Shown: one piece after another, positions 7,865-15,268 of the stretch | Numbering within the stretch: the first letter of the stretch is position 1 | Layout of the letters: each line of letters starts with the position of its first letter | Assembly: GCA_910586095.1 (NCBI GenBank) | Contig: CAJUHQ010000022.1 | Span: forward strand, 1-33,334 | From: an uncultured Lachnospiraceae bacterium | GTDB taxonomy: Bacteria > Bacillota > Clostridia > Lachnospirales > Lachnospiraceae | DNA: 33,334 bases | Direction: 5' to 3' | The notes under the pieces: model-generated | The model's input: only the letters and a program-made list of their open reading frames with translations | Database searches by the model: none | What the model was told of the DNA's origin: nothing | Position numbers and translations under genes: made by a program

Positions 7865-8250
7865 GAAAAAACAGTGTTAAAAATATCCGTATAAACGGAG
7901 AAGTACAACGTGTTCTAGCAGAAGTCATTAGAAGCGAGATCAAAGATCCACGAATCAATCCTATGACCTCTGTAGTCGCTGTAGAAGTAGCACCTGATCT
8001 TAAAACTTGCAAAGCATGGATCAGTGTACTTGGTGATGAAGCTTCTCAAGAAGACACTATTGTTGGTCTAAAGAGTGCAGAAGGATACATCCGAAGTTTA
8101 TTGGCCAAAAAAATCAATTTGCGAAATACACCAGAAATCAAATTTATATTAGACCAGTCTATTGCATATGGTGTTGCCATGTCAAAAAAGATTGATGACC
8201 TTACAAAACAAAGTGCTTCTACAGACAAAACAGAACCTGAAAATTTCTAA
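7861..8250 (+). CDS. rbfA: 30S ribosome-binding factor RbfA
   Basis: A small 30S maturation factor acting on 16S rRNA late in assembly, here 129 aa (usual about 115-130). The KH-like fold is supported by the N-terminal RINGEVQRVLAEVIRSEIKDPRI, by TSVVAVEVAPDLKTCKAWISV and by the C-terminal LRNTPEIKFILDQSIAYGVAMSKKID. It starts at ATG within the infB stop (ATGA overlap), implying coupled translation. It is the last of the highly conserved ribosome-maturation genes; a hairpin and an unknown small gene separate it from nrnA. Confidence 0.95.
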   Translation: MRKNSVKNIRINGEVQRVLAEVIRSEIKDPRINPMTSVVAVEVAPDLKTCKAWISVLGDEASQEDTIVGLKSAEGYIRSLLAKKINLRNTPEIKFILDQSIAYGVAMSKKIDDLTKQSASTDKTEPENF

Positions 8251-8273
8251 AGAAAGGCTCATAAATAATATTT

Positions 8274-8299
8274 GAAGAACGCCATTTATGGCGTTCTTC
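8274..8299 (+). other. perfect 10-bp hairpin after rbfA
   Basis: GAAGAACGCC (8274-8283) pairs perfectly with GGCGTTCTTC (8290-8299) around a 6-nt loop ATTTAT. No T run follows, so it is a poor terminator; it could be an mRNA stabiliser or a processing site. An ATG (8288) of the next frame lies in the loop and first stem bases. Confidence 0.65.
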
Positions 8300-8308
8300 C
8301 CTAGCAAA

Positions 8309-8554
8309 ATGATAATTGAAATAGAATATTATAAGGATGACACATTATTATATGGATCTAAAATTTCTTTTAGAGATTTTAAAAAGCAAATAAAAAACAT
8401 AGAGATACGCTATGATAGAAGAGAAGACAATTTTATAGCGCTGCTATGTCGTACATATCATTGGACAGTCATTGAAGATGAATTACAAGCCGAATATGTC
8501 TATGACAGAGATATCGGACACTATAGGAGTATGCATAAAAATTTCAGAAGGTAG
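8309..8554 (+). CDS. small uncharacterised protein
   Basis: I do not recognise this gene. It encodes 81 aa from ATG 8309, or 88 aa from ATG 8288, which lies inside the hairpin loop. Neither start has a good Shine-Dalgarno. I prefer 8309 because MIIEIEYYKDD looks like the first beta strand. The protein is rich in charged and aromatic residues (FRDFKKQIKNIEIRYDRRED, CRTYHWTVIEDELQAEYVYDRD), has no membrane segment and no recognisable catalytic motif. Its position between rbfA and nrnA, in line with the operon, suggests a small cytoplasmic protein expressed with the translation genes. It may also be absent from translation. Confidence 0.55.
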   Translation: MIIEIEYYKDDTLLYGSKISFRDFKKQIKNIEIRYDRREDNFIALLCRTYHWTVIEDELQAEYVYDRDIGHYRSMHKNFRR

Positions 8555-8624
8555 CAATGGGAAACCGAATATCTGCAACAGAATCGTAGTTTTGGTTTAT
8601 AGTTTATAAGGGTAGTGATTATTT

Positions 8625-9602
8625 ATGGAAAAAATTCAGTTATTACAAGAATGTGCATCAGCAAAAAATATCGTGATTTCAGGACATAGCAGACCAGACG
8701 GAGATTGCATAGGTTCTTGCATGGCTTTATATATGTATTTAAAAAAGGCTTTACCTCATGCCAATATTCAATTATGTCTTGAAAAACCATCTGAGATCTA
8801 CAAATGCATCAAATGTTTTGATGAGATTGATAGTACTTTCACTGTAGAAGGAGACATTGATGTTTTTATTGCTCTAGATTGCGAAAAGACACGATTAGGA
8901 GCAGCAGAAGCATTATTTGTCAACGCAAAGAAACGCATTAATATAGATCATCATATCAGTAATGCAAGAGGATGTGGTGATGTGAATTATATTATGCCCA
9001 ACATCAGTTCTACCTCGGAACTTGTATATGATCTGATGGATAAGCAATATATGGATGTGGAAATTGCAAAGGCTATCTACATAGGAATTGTACATGACAC
9101 GGGTGTCTTTGTATTCTCCAATACATCCCCTCAAACGCTTAGAATTGCAGCAGAACTAATTGAATATGGATTTGATTTTCCAGCCATTATAGATCAAACA
9201 TTCTATGAAAAAACCTACACACAAAATCAACTTTTAGGAAGGGCCTTGCTCGAAAGTATCCTATTTATGCATGGAAAGTGTATTGTGAGTGTCATTGATA
9301 AAAAAACACTTGATTTTTACAATGCGCAACCCAAGGATCTTGATGGAATTGTGAATCAACTGCGTGTCATTAAAGGTGTTGAATGTGCAATCTTTATGTA
9401 TCAGACAGGAAATCTTGAATATAAAGTTAGTCTGCGTTCCTGTAAATATGTGGATGTCAGTAAAGTTGCAGCATATTTTGGCGGCGGTGGACATGAACGT
9501 GCAGCCGGATGTAGCTTAAATGGTACTTTTCATGATGTAATCAACAATATTTCAGGACAAATTATACTCCAAATTAAGGAATATGAGGAAAAACAAGCTT
9601 GA
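8625..9602 (+). CDS. nrnA: bifunctional oligoribonuclease/PAP phosphatase NrnA (DHH family)
   Basis: NrnA degrades 2-5 nt RNA oligomers (nanoRNA) and often dephosphorylates pAp (3'-phosphoadenosine 5'-phosphate). 325 aa, normal length. DHH domain: H21-S-R-P-D25-G-D27 metal motif, VFIALDCEK, then the name-giving D108-H109-H110. The DHHA1 domain at the C-terminus carries FGGGGHERAAG with H290. ATG start with AAGGG upstream. The stop overlaps the TTG start of truB by 4 nt, so the two genes are coupled; nrnA next to truB is a common Firmicute arrangement. Confidence 0.93.
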   Translation: MEKIQLLQECASAKNIVISGHSRPDGDCIGSCMALYMYLKKALPHANIQLCLEKPSEIYKCIKCFDEIDSTFTVEGDIDVFIALDCEKTRLGAAEALFVNAKKRINIDHHISNARGCGDVNYIMPNISSTSELVYDLMDKQYMDVEIAKAIYIGIVHDTGVFVFSNTSPQTLRIAAELIEYGFDFPAIIDQTFYEKTYTQNQLLGRALLESILFMHGKCIVSVIDKKTLDFYNAQPKDLDGIVNQLRVIKGVECAIFMYQTGNLEYKVSLRSCKYVDVSKVAAYFGGGGHERAAGCSLNGTFHDVINNISGQIILQIKEYEEKQA

Positions 9603-10504
9603 TAAATGGTATCATAAATATCTATAAAGAAAAAGGGTACACTTCACATGATGTTGTAGCCAAACTTCGTGGAATTGTAAAACAAAAAAAAATAGGCCAC
9701 ACAGGAACACTTGATCCAGACGCAGTGGGAGTTCTTCCTGTATGTTTTGGTAGCGCCACAAAACTTTGTGATATGATGACAGATCAAAGTAAGGAATACG
9801 AAGCTTGTATGCATCTTGGTTTTACAACAGATACCCAAGATATAAGCGGAAAAATTCTAACAAACGCCGACGTTTGTCATAGTGAATCTGAGGTCAAAAA
9901 CGTTATTATGAGCTTTGTGGGTGGATATGATCAAATTCCTCCTATGTACTCGGCACGCAAAATTCATGGTAAAAAATTGTATGAACTTGCAAGAGAAGGC
10001 AAGGAGGTTGAGCGTCAACCCCACCATGTAGAAATTTTCTATATCAAGCTTCTAGAAATCAAGCTTCCTGAAGTCTGTTTTGTAGTGGGATGCTCTAAGG
10101 GAACCTATATCCGAACCTTATGTGCTGATATTGGAAATCAGCTAGGATGCGGCGCAACCATGACCGCACTCAAACGCACACGTGTAGGCAACTTTGTTAT
10201 AAAAGATTCTATTACACTTTCTCAAGTAGAAGAGCTTGTGGCCTCCAATAAATTAGCAGCATATACGACAGCCCCCGACACTGTGTTTAAAAATTATGCA
10301 GGTGCAGTCGTAAAATTAGATGCAGAACGTGCACTTTCTAATGGAAATAAACTTTATCCTGAGCAGCTTGATTTTGATGACAAAACATTTTTTAAAGATG
10401 GTGAGCTACTTCGAGTATACAATAGGCAACATGTATTTCAAGCTGTATACATTTATATAAAAAATGAGGAAGCTTTTAAACCTTATAAAATGTTTCTAAG
10501 CTAA
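9599..10504 (+). CDS. truB: tRNA pseudouridine(55) synthase TruB
   Basis: It isomerises U55 in the T loop of nearly all tRNAs. 301 aa. The catalytic aspartate is D39 in GHTGTLDPDAVGVLPV; the family also shows YEACMHLGFTTDTQDISG and QIPPMYSARKIHGKKLYELAREG, and KGTYIRTLCADIG. A C-terminal PUA-like segment follows from about residue 230. The start is TTG at 9599 because MINGIINIYKEKGYTSHDVV is the expected N-terminus and no ATG is available; GAGG lies about 11 nt upstream. It overlaps the end of nrnA. Confidence 0.94.
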   Translation: MINGIINIYKEKGYTSHDVVAKLRGIVKQKKIGHTGTLDPDAVGVLPVCFGSATKLCDMMTDQSKEYEACMHLGFTTDTQDISGKILTNADVCHSESEVKNVIMSFVGGYDQIPPMYSARKIHGKKLYELAREGKEVERQPHHVEIFYIKLLEIKLPEVCFVVGCSKGTYIRTLCADIGNQLGCGATMTALKRTRVGNFVIKDSITLSQVEELVASNKLAAYTTAPDTVFKNYAGAVVKLDAERALSNGNKLYPEQLDFDDKTFFKDGELLRVYNRQHVFQAVYIYIKNEEAFKPYKMFLS

Positions 10505-10553
10505 AACGAGTGAGCAAATTCATATTGAATTTGACAATTGCATGGGGATAATT

Positions 10554-11504
10554 ATGAAAATTATAGAAGGAACAGCAGATTTTTATATAGCAGAAAAAAC
10601 AGCGGTCGCAATTGGAAAATTTGATGGTTTTCACCGAGGACATCAAAAACTATTAGGAGTGCTCCGCCAGCAACAGGATCAAGGACTTTTGTCTGTAGTT
10701 TTTACTTTTGTTCCATCCCCTGCTGCATTTTTTAGTCAAAAAATTGTACGAGAACTTTCTACAATAACAGAAAAGCGCAGAATATTTGAAAACGCAGGTG
10801 TTGACTATTTAATTGAATATCCATTTTGCCAGACAATTGCAGATATGGCTCCACAAACATATATCAAAGATGTATTGATAGATAGACTTCATGCTAGTTG
10901 TATTGTGGCAGGCGAAGATGTTTCTTATGGTCGCGGTGGAGCTGGGGATTATAAACTTTTACAGGAAAAAAGCATAGAATATGGTTATCAAGTTGTTCTT
11001 GTGGACAAGGTTATTTGTGAGGGAAGAGAAGTTAGCTCCACTTATGTGCGAGATGAAGTCCAAAATGGCAATATGGAATGTGTTGCAAAACTTTTAGGTA
11101 TTCCCTACCATGTAAGTGGCAAGATTATACATGGGCAAAAATTTGGACGTACAATTGGTATGCCAACAGTCAACTTATTACCCCCTAATGATAAGTTACT
11201 ACCTCCAAAAGGAGTATATTATTCTTACACATATATTCACAGCAAACACAATTCAATGCCATATGATGGGATGAGACTTCCATCCATTACTAATATTGGC
11301 ACTAAACCTACTGTGGATAACCACCTTGTAATGGGTGTTGAGACATATCTCTATAATTTTAATGCGGACGTATATGGTGATGAAGCAGAAGTCTATCTTC
11401 TTAGTCACAAAAGACCAGAATTGCATTTTGCTAATATAGATGCACTAAAAACACAATTGGCATTGGATATTGAGTCTGGGAAAAAATATCATGGATTATC
11501 CTAA
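10554..11504 (+). CDS. ribF: bifunctional riboflavin kinase/FAD synthetase RibF
   Basis: It phosphorylates riboflavin to FMN and adenylates FMN to FAD. I place the start at ATG 10554 (MKIIEGTADF), because GGGG lies 6 nt upstream; an ATG at 10542 would add four residues. The N-terminal nucleotidyltransferase domain has IGKFDGFHRGHQ, IVAGEDVSYG and the SSTYVR motif. The C-terminal flavokinase domain has GQKFGRTIGMPTVNL, NIGTKPTV and VETYLYNF. It is the last gene of the operon; a terminator follows at 11613. There is no FMN riboswitch in front of it. Confidence 0.94.
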   Translation: MKIIEGTADFYIAEKTAVAIGKFDGFHRGHQKLLGVLRQQQDQGLLSVVFTFVPSPAAFFSQKIVRELSTITEKRRIFENAGVDYLIEYPFCQTIADMAPQTYIKDVLIDRLHASCIVAGEDVSYGRGGAGDYKLLQEKSIEYGYQVVLVDKVICEGREVSSTYVRDEVQNGNMECVAKLLGIPYHVSGKIIHGQKFGRTIGMPTVNLLPPNDKLLPPKGVYYSYTYIHSKHNSMPYDGMRLPSITNIGTKPTVDNHLVMGVETYLYNFNADVYGDEAEVYLLSHKRPELHFANIDALKTQLALDIESGKKYHGLS

Positions 11505-11507
11505 TGT

Positions 11508-11555
11508 ATCTGCTTGTATAATATGAATGGCCATACGGCCTGTCAAATAGCAGAT
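11508..11555 (+). other. short nested hairpin after ribF; rest of 11505-11925 gap
   Basis: ATCTGCT (11508-11514) pairs with AGCAGAT (11549-11555), enclosing GGCC/GGCC around ATAC (11529-11540). It lies directly behind the ribF stop and may protect the mRNA 3' end. In the rest of the 421-bp gap I see the terminator at 11613 and the promoter at 11821; 11664-11810 is AT-rich without a gene. Confidence 0.4.
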
Positions 11556-11612
11556 TGAGTATGATGTGTATTTACTATGTACTATTCTGTGACCAAATAG
11601 TTGTATACAGAT

Positions 11613-11663
11613 AGCACAAAACAATAGAAACTCTATGTTTTTATTGTTTTGTGCTTATTTTTT
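11613..11663 (+). terminator. intrinsic terminator of the rimP-ribF operon
   Basis: AGCACAAAACAATA (11613-11626) pairs with TATTGTTTTGTGCT (11642-11655) without mismatch, and the stem extends inward through GAAAC/GTTTT to a 5-nt loop (about 19 bp in total). It is followed by TATTTTTTAT. Its symmetry would also let it work for the other strand. Confidence 0.85.
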
Positions 11664-11820
11664 ATAGAAAATATTAAATTTATTTGTCATTTGTTATATA
11701 ATAAAAACTTCTATAATCAATCTATACTCGTTTAGTGTATTGTATCATCTACATATTATGATTTTTTATAAAGTCTATAGAAATTTTATAAAAAGAAAAA
11801 ATTTTGGGGGAGTTAGGTTC

Positions 11821-11849
11821 TTGACAGAATGAAAATGGAATGGTATCAT
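11821..11849 (+). promoter_or_regulatory. sigma-A promoter for the NlpC/P60 gene, -10 in an inverted repeat
   Basis: A perfect TTGACA (11821-11826) and TATCAT (11844-11849) are 17 bp apart. ATGGTATCAT (11840-11849), which contains the -10, is repeated in inverse orientation at 11886-11895 (ATGATACCAT). The left arm lies upstream of the transcript, so this repeat could act as an operator on DNA but not as an RNA hairpin. Confidence 0.8.
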
Positions 11850-11925
11850 GTATACTGTAATTTTAATGTAACAATTTTGTAATAAATGATACCATCTTGC
11901 GGCGAAGGGAAATCGGGTTAAATTC

Positions 11926-13107
11926 ATGAAAAAAATGGACAAAATGAAGTATACAGGTGCAATTGCAGGCGCAGGCCTAGCGGTGATACTGTTTGGAAGC
12001 GGCGCCTATGCAAACACAAGACAGGACAATTCAAACTACACCTCTGAAAAAGAAGTCATTGATTTTGAACAATTGCAAATGGAAAATGGTCGCTCTTCTG
12101 TGGTAGATACAGAATTAAGTTTATCCGCAGGCATTGGGCTGGTATTTGCAGAGATGGCAGACAATATCCAAAATAGTGCTTTTACTACATCAGTTCCTCC
12201 TGTTCAAGAGGAAGGACTAATCAGTACACAGGCATTACAAGAAAGTACAGAACCTGACAATTATTGGGGATATACCAATCTAGGTATCGCCCATGTGGAT
12301 AACCACTTAAATATTCGAGAGGAGCCCAATGAGAACGGCAAACTCATTGGAAAGCTTTCTAAAGATGCTGCTTGTGAGATCCTAGATATTGATGAAAATG
12401 GATGGGCGCATATTAAATCAGGCAAAGTAGAAGGTTATTGCAGTATTGACTATTTGTATACAGGAGATGCCGCCATTGCAAGAGGTAAGGAAGTAGCTTC
12501 TATGATTGCTATTGTCAACACACAGACCTTAAAAGTACGAGGAGAACCTAACACAAACTCTACTGTTCTTACTCTCATTCCACAAGATGAAGAGTTGGAA
12601 GTAGTCGAAGTGATGGACAATGGATGGATCAAGTTCTTACTAGATGATGAGGAAGCCTTTGTATCTGGAGATTATGTGAATGTTGAGGAACGCCTTGAAA
12701 AGGCTGTGACATTGACAGAGCTTTTATATGGTCAAGGTGTATCAAATGTGCGTGTAGATCTGGTACAGTTTGCAAAACAGTTTGTAGGAAATCCCTATGT
12801 GTGGGGCGGCACAAGCCTTACAAAGGGAGCTGATTGCTCAGGGTTTACTATGAGTATATTTAGTAAATATGGAGTCAGCTTGCCACATCATGCTGCATCT
12901 CAAGCACAAATGGGAACCAAGATTAATTTAAGTGAAGCTCAACCAGGCGATTTGGTGTTCTATGCCAAAAATGGCCGGATCAATCATGTAGCTATTTACA
13001 TAGGAAATGGGCAAGTTATTCATGCATCAAGTCCTAAAACAGGTATCAAAATCTCCAGTGTAAACTATCGTACACCTGCATGCGTGAGAAGATATTTGGC
13101 AAAATAA
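11926..13107 (+). CDS. secreted SH3b-SH3b-NlpC/P60 peptidoglycan hydrolase
   Basis: An exported cell-wall endopeptidase, probably cutting gamma-D-Glu-diamino acid bonds of peptidoglycan, as the family does. 393 aa. A signal peptide spans about 1-30 (MKKMDKMKY, hydrophobic GAIAGAGLAVILFGSG, likely cut after AYA). Two SH3b domains follow (about 118-182 and 190-255, each with a xLN(I/V)R-x-EPNxN pattern). The NlpC/P60 domain fills about 280-393 with catalytic C304 (ADCSGF), H354 (NHVAIYIG) and H366 (VIHASS). The gene has its own promoter and terminator. The start is ATG 11926; the nearest purine-rich site (GAAGGGAAA) is rather far upstream, and ATG 11935 and 11944 are alternatives. It may serve growth, daughter-cell separation or lysis. 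Confidence 0.92.
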   Translation: MKKMDKMKYTGAIAGAGLAVILFGSGAYANTRQDNSNYTSEKEVIDFEQLQMENGRSSVVDTELSLSAGIGLVFAEMADNIQNSAFTTSVPPVQEEGLISTQALQESTEPDNYWGYTNLGIAHVDNHLNIREEPNENGKLIGKLSKDAACEILDIDENGWAHIKSGKVEGYCSIDYLYTGDAAIARGKEVASMIAIVNTQTLKVRGEPNTNSTVLTLIPQDEELEVVEVMDNGWIKFLLDDEEAFVSGDYVNVEERLEKAVTLTELLYGQGVSNVRVDLVQFAKQFVGNPYVWGGTSLTKGADCSGFTMSIFSKYGVSLPHHAASQAQMGTKINLSEAQPGDLVFYAKNGRINHVAIYIGNGQVIHASSPKTGIKISSVNYRTPACVRRYLAK

Positions 13108-13122
13108 TACAGCTTATATGAT

Positions 13123-13153
13123 AAGGGATAAATCTTTTGATTTGTCCCTTTTT
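13123..13153 (+). terminator. intrinsic terminator after the NlpC/P60 gene
   Basis: AAGGGATAAATC and GATTTGTCCCTT form a 12-bp stem with one G-U pair and a TTTT loop, followed by TTT. It lies 16 nt after the stop codon. The rest of the gap up to 13246 is AT-rich and shows no gene. Confidence 0.85.
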
Positions 13154-13246
13154 GCTATAATATCCACAAAAAAATCAAGTAGTGATAGACAAAAGTAATA
13201 TCTTCTTATCTATATCGAACATACTTTTTATTTCGCAAACTCACAG

Positions 13247-13275
13247 TTGACAACCCGTTCTGTATTGTGTATACT
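13247..13275 (+). promoter_or_regulatory. sigma-A promoter for the FlhB-like/yraN genes
   Basis: A perfect TTGACA (13247-13252) and TATACT (13270-13275) are 17 bp apart, with TG two bases before the -10 (extended -10). The expected start near 13282 gives a leader of about 90 nt. Confidence 0.8.
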
Positions 13276-13374
13276 TTAAATACAAACATGAGTTCAAGTA
13301 GCTATGAGACAGATATTTTCTATTATATTCAGACATAATATTGATTCAGATCATCATGATAGGAGTAGAAAATA

Positions 13375-13683
13375 ATGGCAGAGACTAAAAACCAAAAAGT
13401 ACGTCAAGCAATCGCGCTCGAGTACGATCCCGCTGACAGTGCACCAAAAGTACTTGCAATTGGACGGGGAGCCTTAGCCGACAAGATTATCGACCAGGCA
13501 AAACAATCTGATGTTCCAATACACAAGGATGATAAACTCGCCAATACACTATCAAAACTGCAAATTGGAGATATGATACCTCCTGAATTGTATGAAGTCG
13601 TGGCTGAAATCCTAATGTTTGTGGACAATATGGATAAAATTAAATCAAAGGTAAAGGCTTATCAGGATCAGCAGAAGGGATAG
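13375..13683 (+). CDS. FlhB C-terminal-domain-like protein (EscU/YscU/HrcU family, YlqH type)
   Basis: A 102-aa soluble protein equivalent to the cytoplasmic C-terminal domain of the flagellar/type III export switch FlhB, without any membrane part. Supporting pattern: AIALEYDPADSAPKVLAIGRGALADKIIDQAKQ and IPIHKD-like VPIHKDDKLANTLSKLQIGDMIPPELYEVVAEIL. The NPTH autocleavage motif of real FlhB is replaced by EYDPAD, so it should not cleave itself. The family (B. subtilis YlqH, FlhB2) is typically found alone, near rnhB and yraN, and its function is unknown. ATG start with AGGAG 10 nt upstream. It has the same reading frame as the following yraN frame, with only its TAG stop between. Confidence 0.85.
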   Translation: MAETKNQKVRQAIALEYDPADSAPKVLAIGRGALADKIIDQAKQSDVPIHKDDKLANTLSKLQIGDMIPPELYEVVAEILMFVDNMDKIKSKVKAYQDQQKG

Positions 13684-13692
13684 AAGATAGAC

Positions 13693-14058
13693 ATTTATAA
13701 AATAAATACCAGGAAAAAAGGATCTCTATATGAACAGTATGCGGCCAATTATCTATATAGTCATGGGATAGACATCTTAGAATACAACTATAGAATCCGA
13801 AGAGGAGAAATTGACCTAATTGGAAAAGATGGCGAATATACAGTATTTTTTGAAGTCAAATATCGCAGAGATCTTGCAAAGGGCACTCCAGCAGAAGCAG
13901 TTACATACCAAAAACAAAAAAATATATGTAAGGTAGCAGACTATTATCGGTTTCAACATCAGATCGGAGAATTTTCGCCAATTCGGTATGATGTGATTGC
14001 TATTTGCGGTACACAAATAACATGGTACAAAAATGCATTTACACATATCTATTCATAA
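13693..14058 (+). CDS. yraN: YraN family (UPF0102) nuclease-like protein without a standard start codon
   Basis: The frame after the TAG at 13681 reads KIDIYKINTRKKGSLYEQ and continues to the TAA at 14056-14058. It contains the UPF0102 signature: NTRKKGSLYEQYAANYL, then YNYRIRRGEIDLIGKDG and the nuclease-like FFEVKYRR, with D and E in the order of a restriction-endonuclease-like fold, and later AVTYQKQKNICKVADYY. Most homologues start M-N-T-R-K, but here the expected methionine codon is ATA (13702), and no ATG, GTG or TTG occurs in frame before the conserved region. ATT 13693 (my boundary), ATA 13687 and ATA 13702 are possible rare starts; AAGGGA at 13675-13680 could serve them. Alternatively it is translated by readthrough of TAG or is a pseudogene. 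Confidence 0.75.
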   Translation: MYKINTRKKGSLYEQYAANYLYSHGIDILEYNYRIRRGEIDLIGKDGEYTVFFEVKYRRDLAKGTPAEAVTYQKQKNICKVADYYRFQHQIGEFSPIRYDVIAICGTQITWYKNAFTHIYS

Positions 14059-14256
14059 TCGACTTACTAGATAGAAGTATCATAAAGTATCATTTCTCGA
14101 CACAAAGGTAACTATTTGGAAGTGATCTTGTACACAAAATGCAAGGGGGACATATTTTTGTCGCATATACGAAGTTCGCAGCAAATGCGTACTCCTGTTT
14201 GTAAATTTTAGGACTTTTATAATAAAATCATATAAGCAAAAGGACTGAGTGTAAAA

Positions 14257-15174
14257 GTGGAAGAAACTATTATTCGATATGGAAAGAAAACAACCTGTCA
14301 ATTCGTTTACGATCACATTTATAAAGATATGTCTTTTTTTACATTTGCAGGACTAGAACAGACAGGAATTGTAAAACATTTTTTCTCTACGAGAAAAGGA
14401 GGCGTCAGCAAAGGAGAATTTTCTTCATTAAATTTTAGCTATACGCGTGGAGATCAAAAAGAAAATGTAGATGAAAATTTCAGGAGGGCAGCAGCACATT
14501 TGGGAATGGACTGTAAGGATATTGTTTGTTCGCAACAGACACATACCACCAATGTTCGCAAAGTTACAGCCGCAGATAAAGGAAAAGGCGTTGTCTGTGA
14601 ACGCGACTTTTCAGATATTGATGGACTGATTACGAACGAAACAGGTATTATTCTTGCGACCTTTTATGCTGATTGCGTTCCTCTTTTTATTGTAGATCCC
14701 ATCAACAAAGCCATTGGATTATCTCATTCTGGCTGGCGTGGGACGGTTGGTAAAATGGGGCAAGTAACCTTAGAAAAGATGAAGACCGAATACGGCACAA
14801 ATCCTCTCGATGTGAAAGTCGCCATAGCTCCTTCTATCTGTCAAAACTGTTATGAAGTCAGCGCAGATGTGGCAGTTGCCTTTGAATCCGCTTTTCCTCA
14901 TGATATCACAAAGGCAGAAGAGTATCTTATGCGATATCATGAATCTTATACATCCCAAGACATTCAAAATTGTCTATTATATCAAAAGGAAAATGATAAA
15001 TATCAATTAAATCTATGGTACGCAAATTTCAGAGTATTTCGCGATGCAGGGGTTCCTGATACAAATATCGAAATAACAGATGTATGTACCTGCTGTAACC
15101 CACACCTTTTATTCAGTCATAGAGCCAGCAAGGGAAAACGCGGAAATCTTGGTGCATTTTTAATGTTACAATAG
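14257..15174 (+). CDS. pgeF: YfiH/PgeF family (laccase-domain) protein
   Basis: Once called polyphenol oxidase; family members are zinc-binding purine nucleoside phosphorylase/deaminase-like enzymes, and PgeF (YfiH) also helps keep peptidoglycan composition correct. 305 aa, a little longer than the usual 240-280 owing to the N-terminus. Metal ligands are intact: H96 (QQTH), C140 (YADCVPL) and H157 (SHSGWRGT). The conserved FSTRKGGVSKG, DIDGLIT and the C-terminal CTCCNPHLLFSHR are visible. The start is taken as GTG 14257 with AAAGGA about 12 nt upstream; ATG 14329 is an alternative that would remove the divergent 24 residues. The 198-bp gap before it has a TATAAT (14218) but no convincing -35. 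Confidence 0.9.
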   Translation: MEETIIRYGKKTTCQFVYDHIYKDMSFFTFAGLEQTGIVKHFFSTRKGGVSKGEFSSLNFSYTRGDQKENVDENFRRAAAHLGMDCKDIVCSQQTHTTNVRKVTAADKGKGVVCERDFSDIDGLITNETGIILATFYADCVPLFIVDPINKAIGLSHSGWRGTVGKMGQVTLEKMKTEYGTNPLDVKVAIAPSICQNCYEVSADVAVAFESAFPHDITKAEEYLMRYHESYTSQDIQNCLLYQKENDKYQLNLWYANFRVFRDAGVPDTNIEITDVCTCCNPHLLFSHRASKGKRGNLGAFLMLQ

Positions 15175-15180
15175 TTGTTG

Positions 15181-15209
15181 TTGGCTCCAACCAATAGAAC
15201 TGTTATAAA
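15181..15209 (+). promoter_or_regulatory. possible promoter of the HEAT-SWIM-MoxR-VWA cluster
   Basis: TTGGCT (15181-15186) and TATAAA (15204-15209) are 17 bp apart. A 10-bp imperfect hairpin ATAAAGTGGT/ACTACTTTAT (15205-15214, 15227-15236) begins at the -10; it could also be the weak end of the pgeF transcript. Confidence 0.35.
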
Positions 15210-15268
15210 GTGGTCACTCACAAAACACTACTTTATTTATACATACAGGAAAGAAAGGAGATCTAAAG

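Noticed and set aside
10505..10553. An FMN riboswitch before ribF
   Set aside because: The gap is only about 50 nt and the gene is internal to an operon; no conserved element is visible.
11857..11925. A c-di-AMP (ydaO) riboswitch before the NlpC/P60 gene
   Set aside because: Such riboswitches often precede cell-wall hydrolases, but the leader is only about 70 nt and lacks the conserved core elements.
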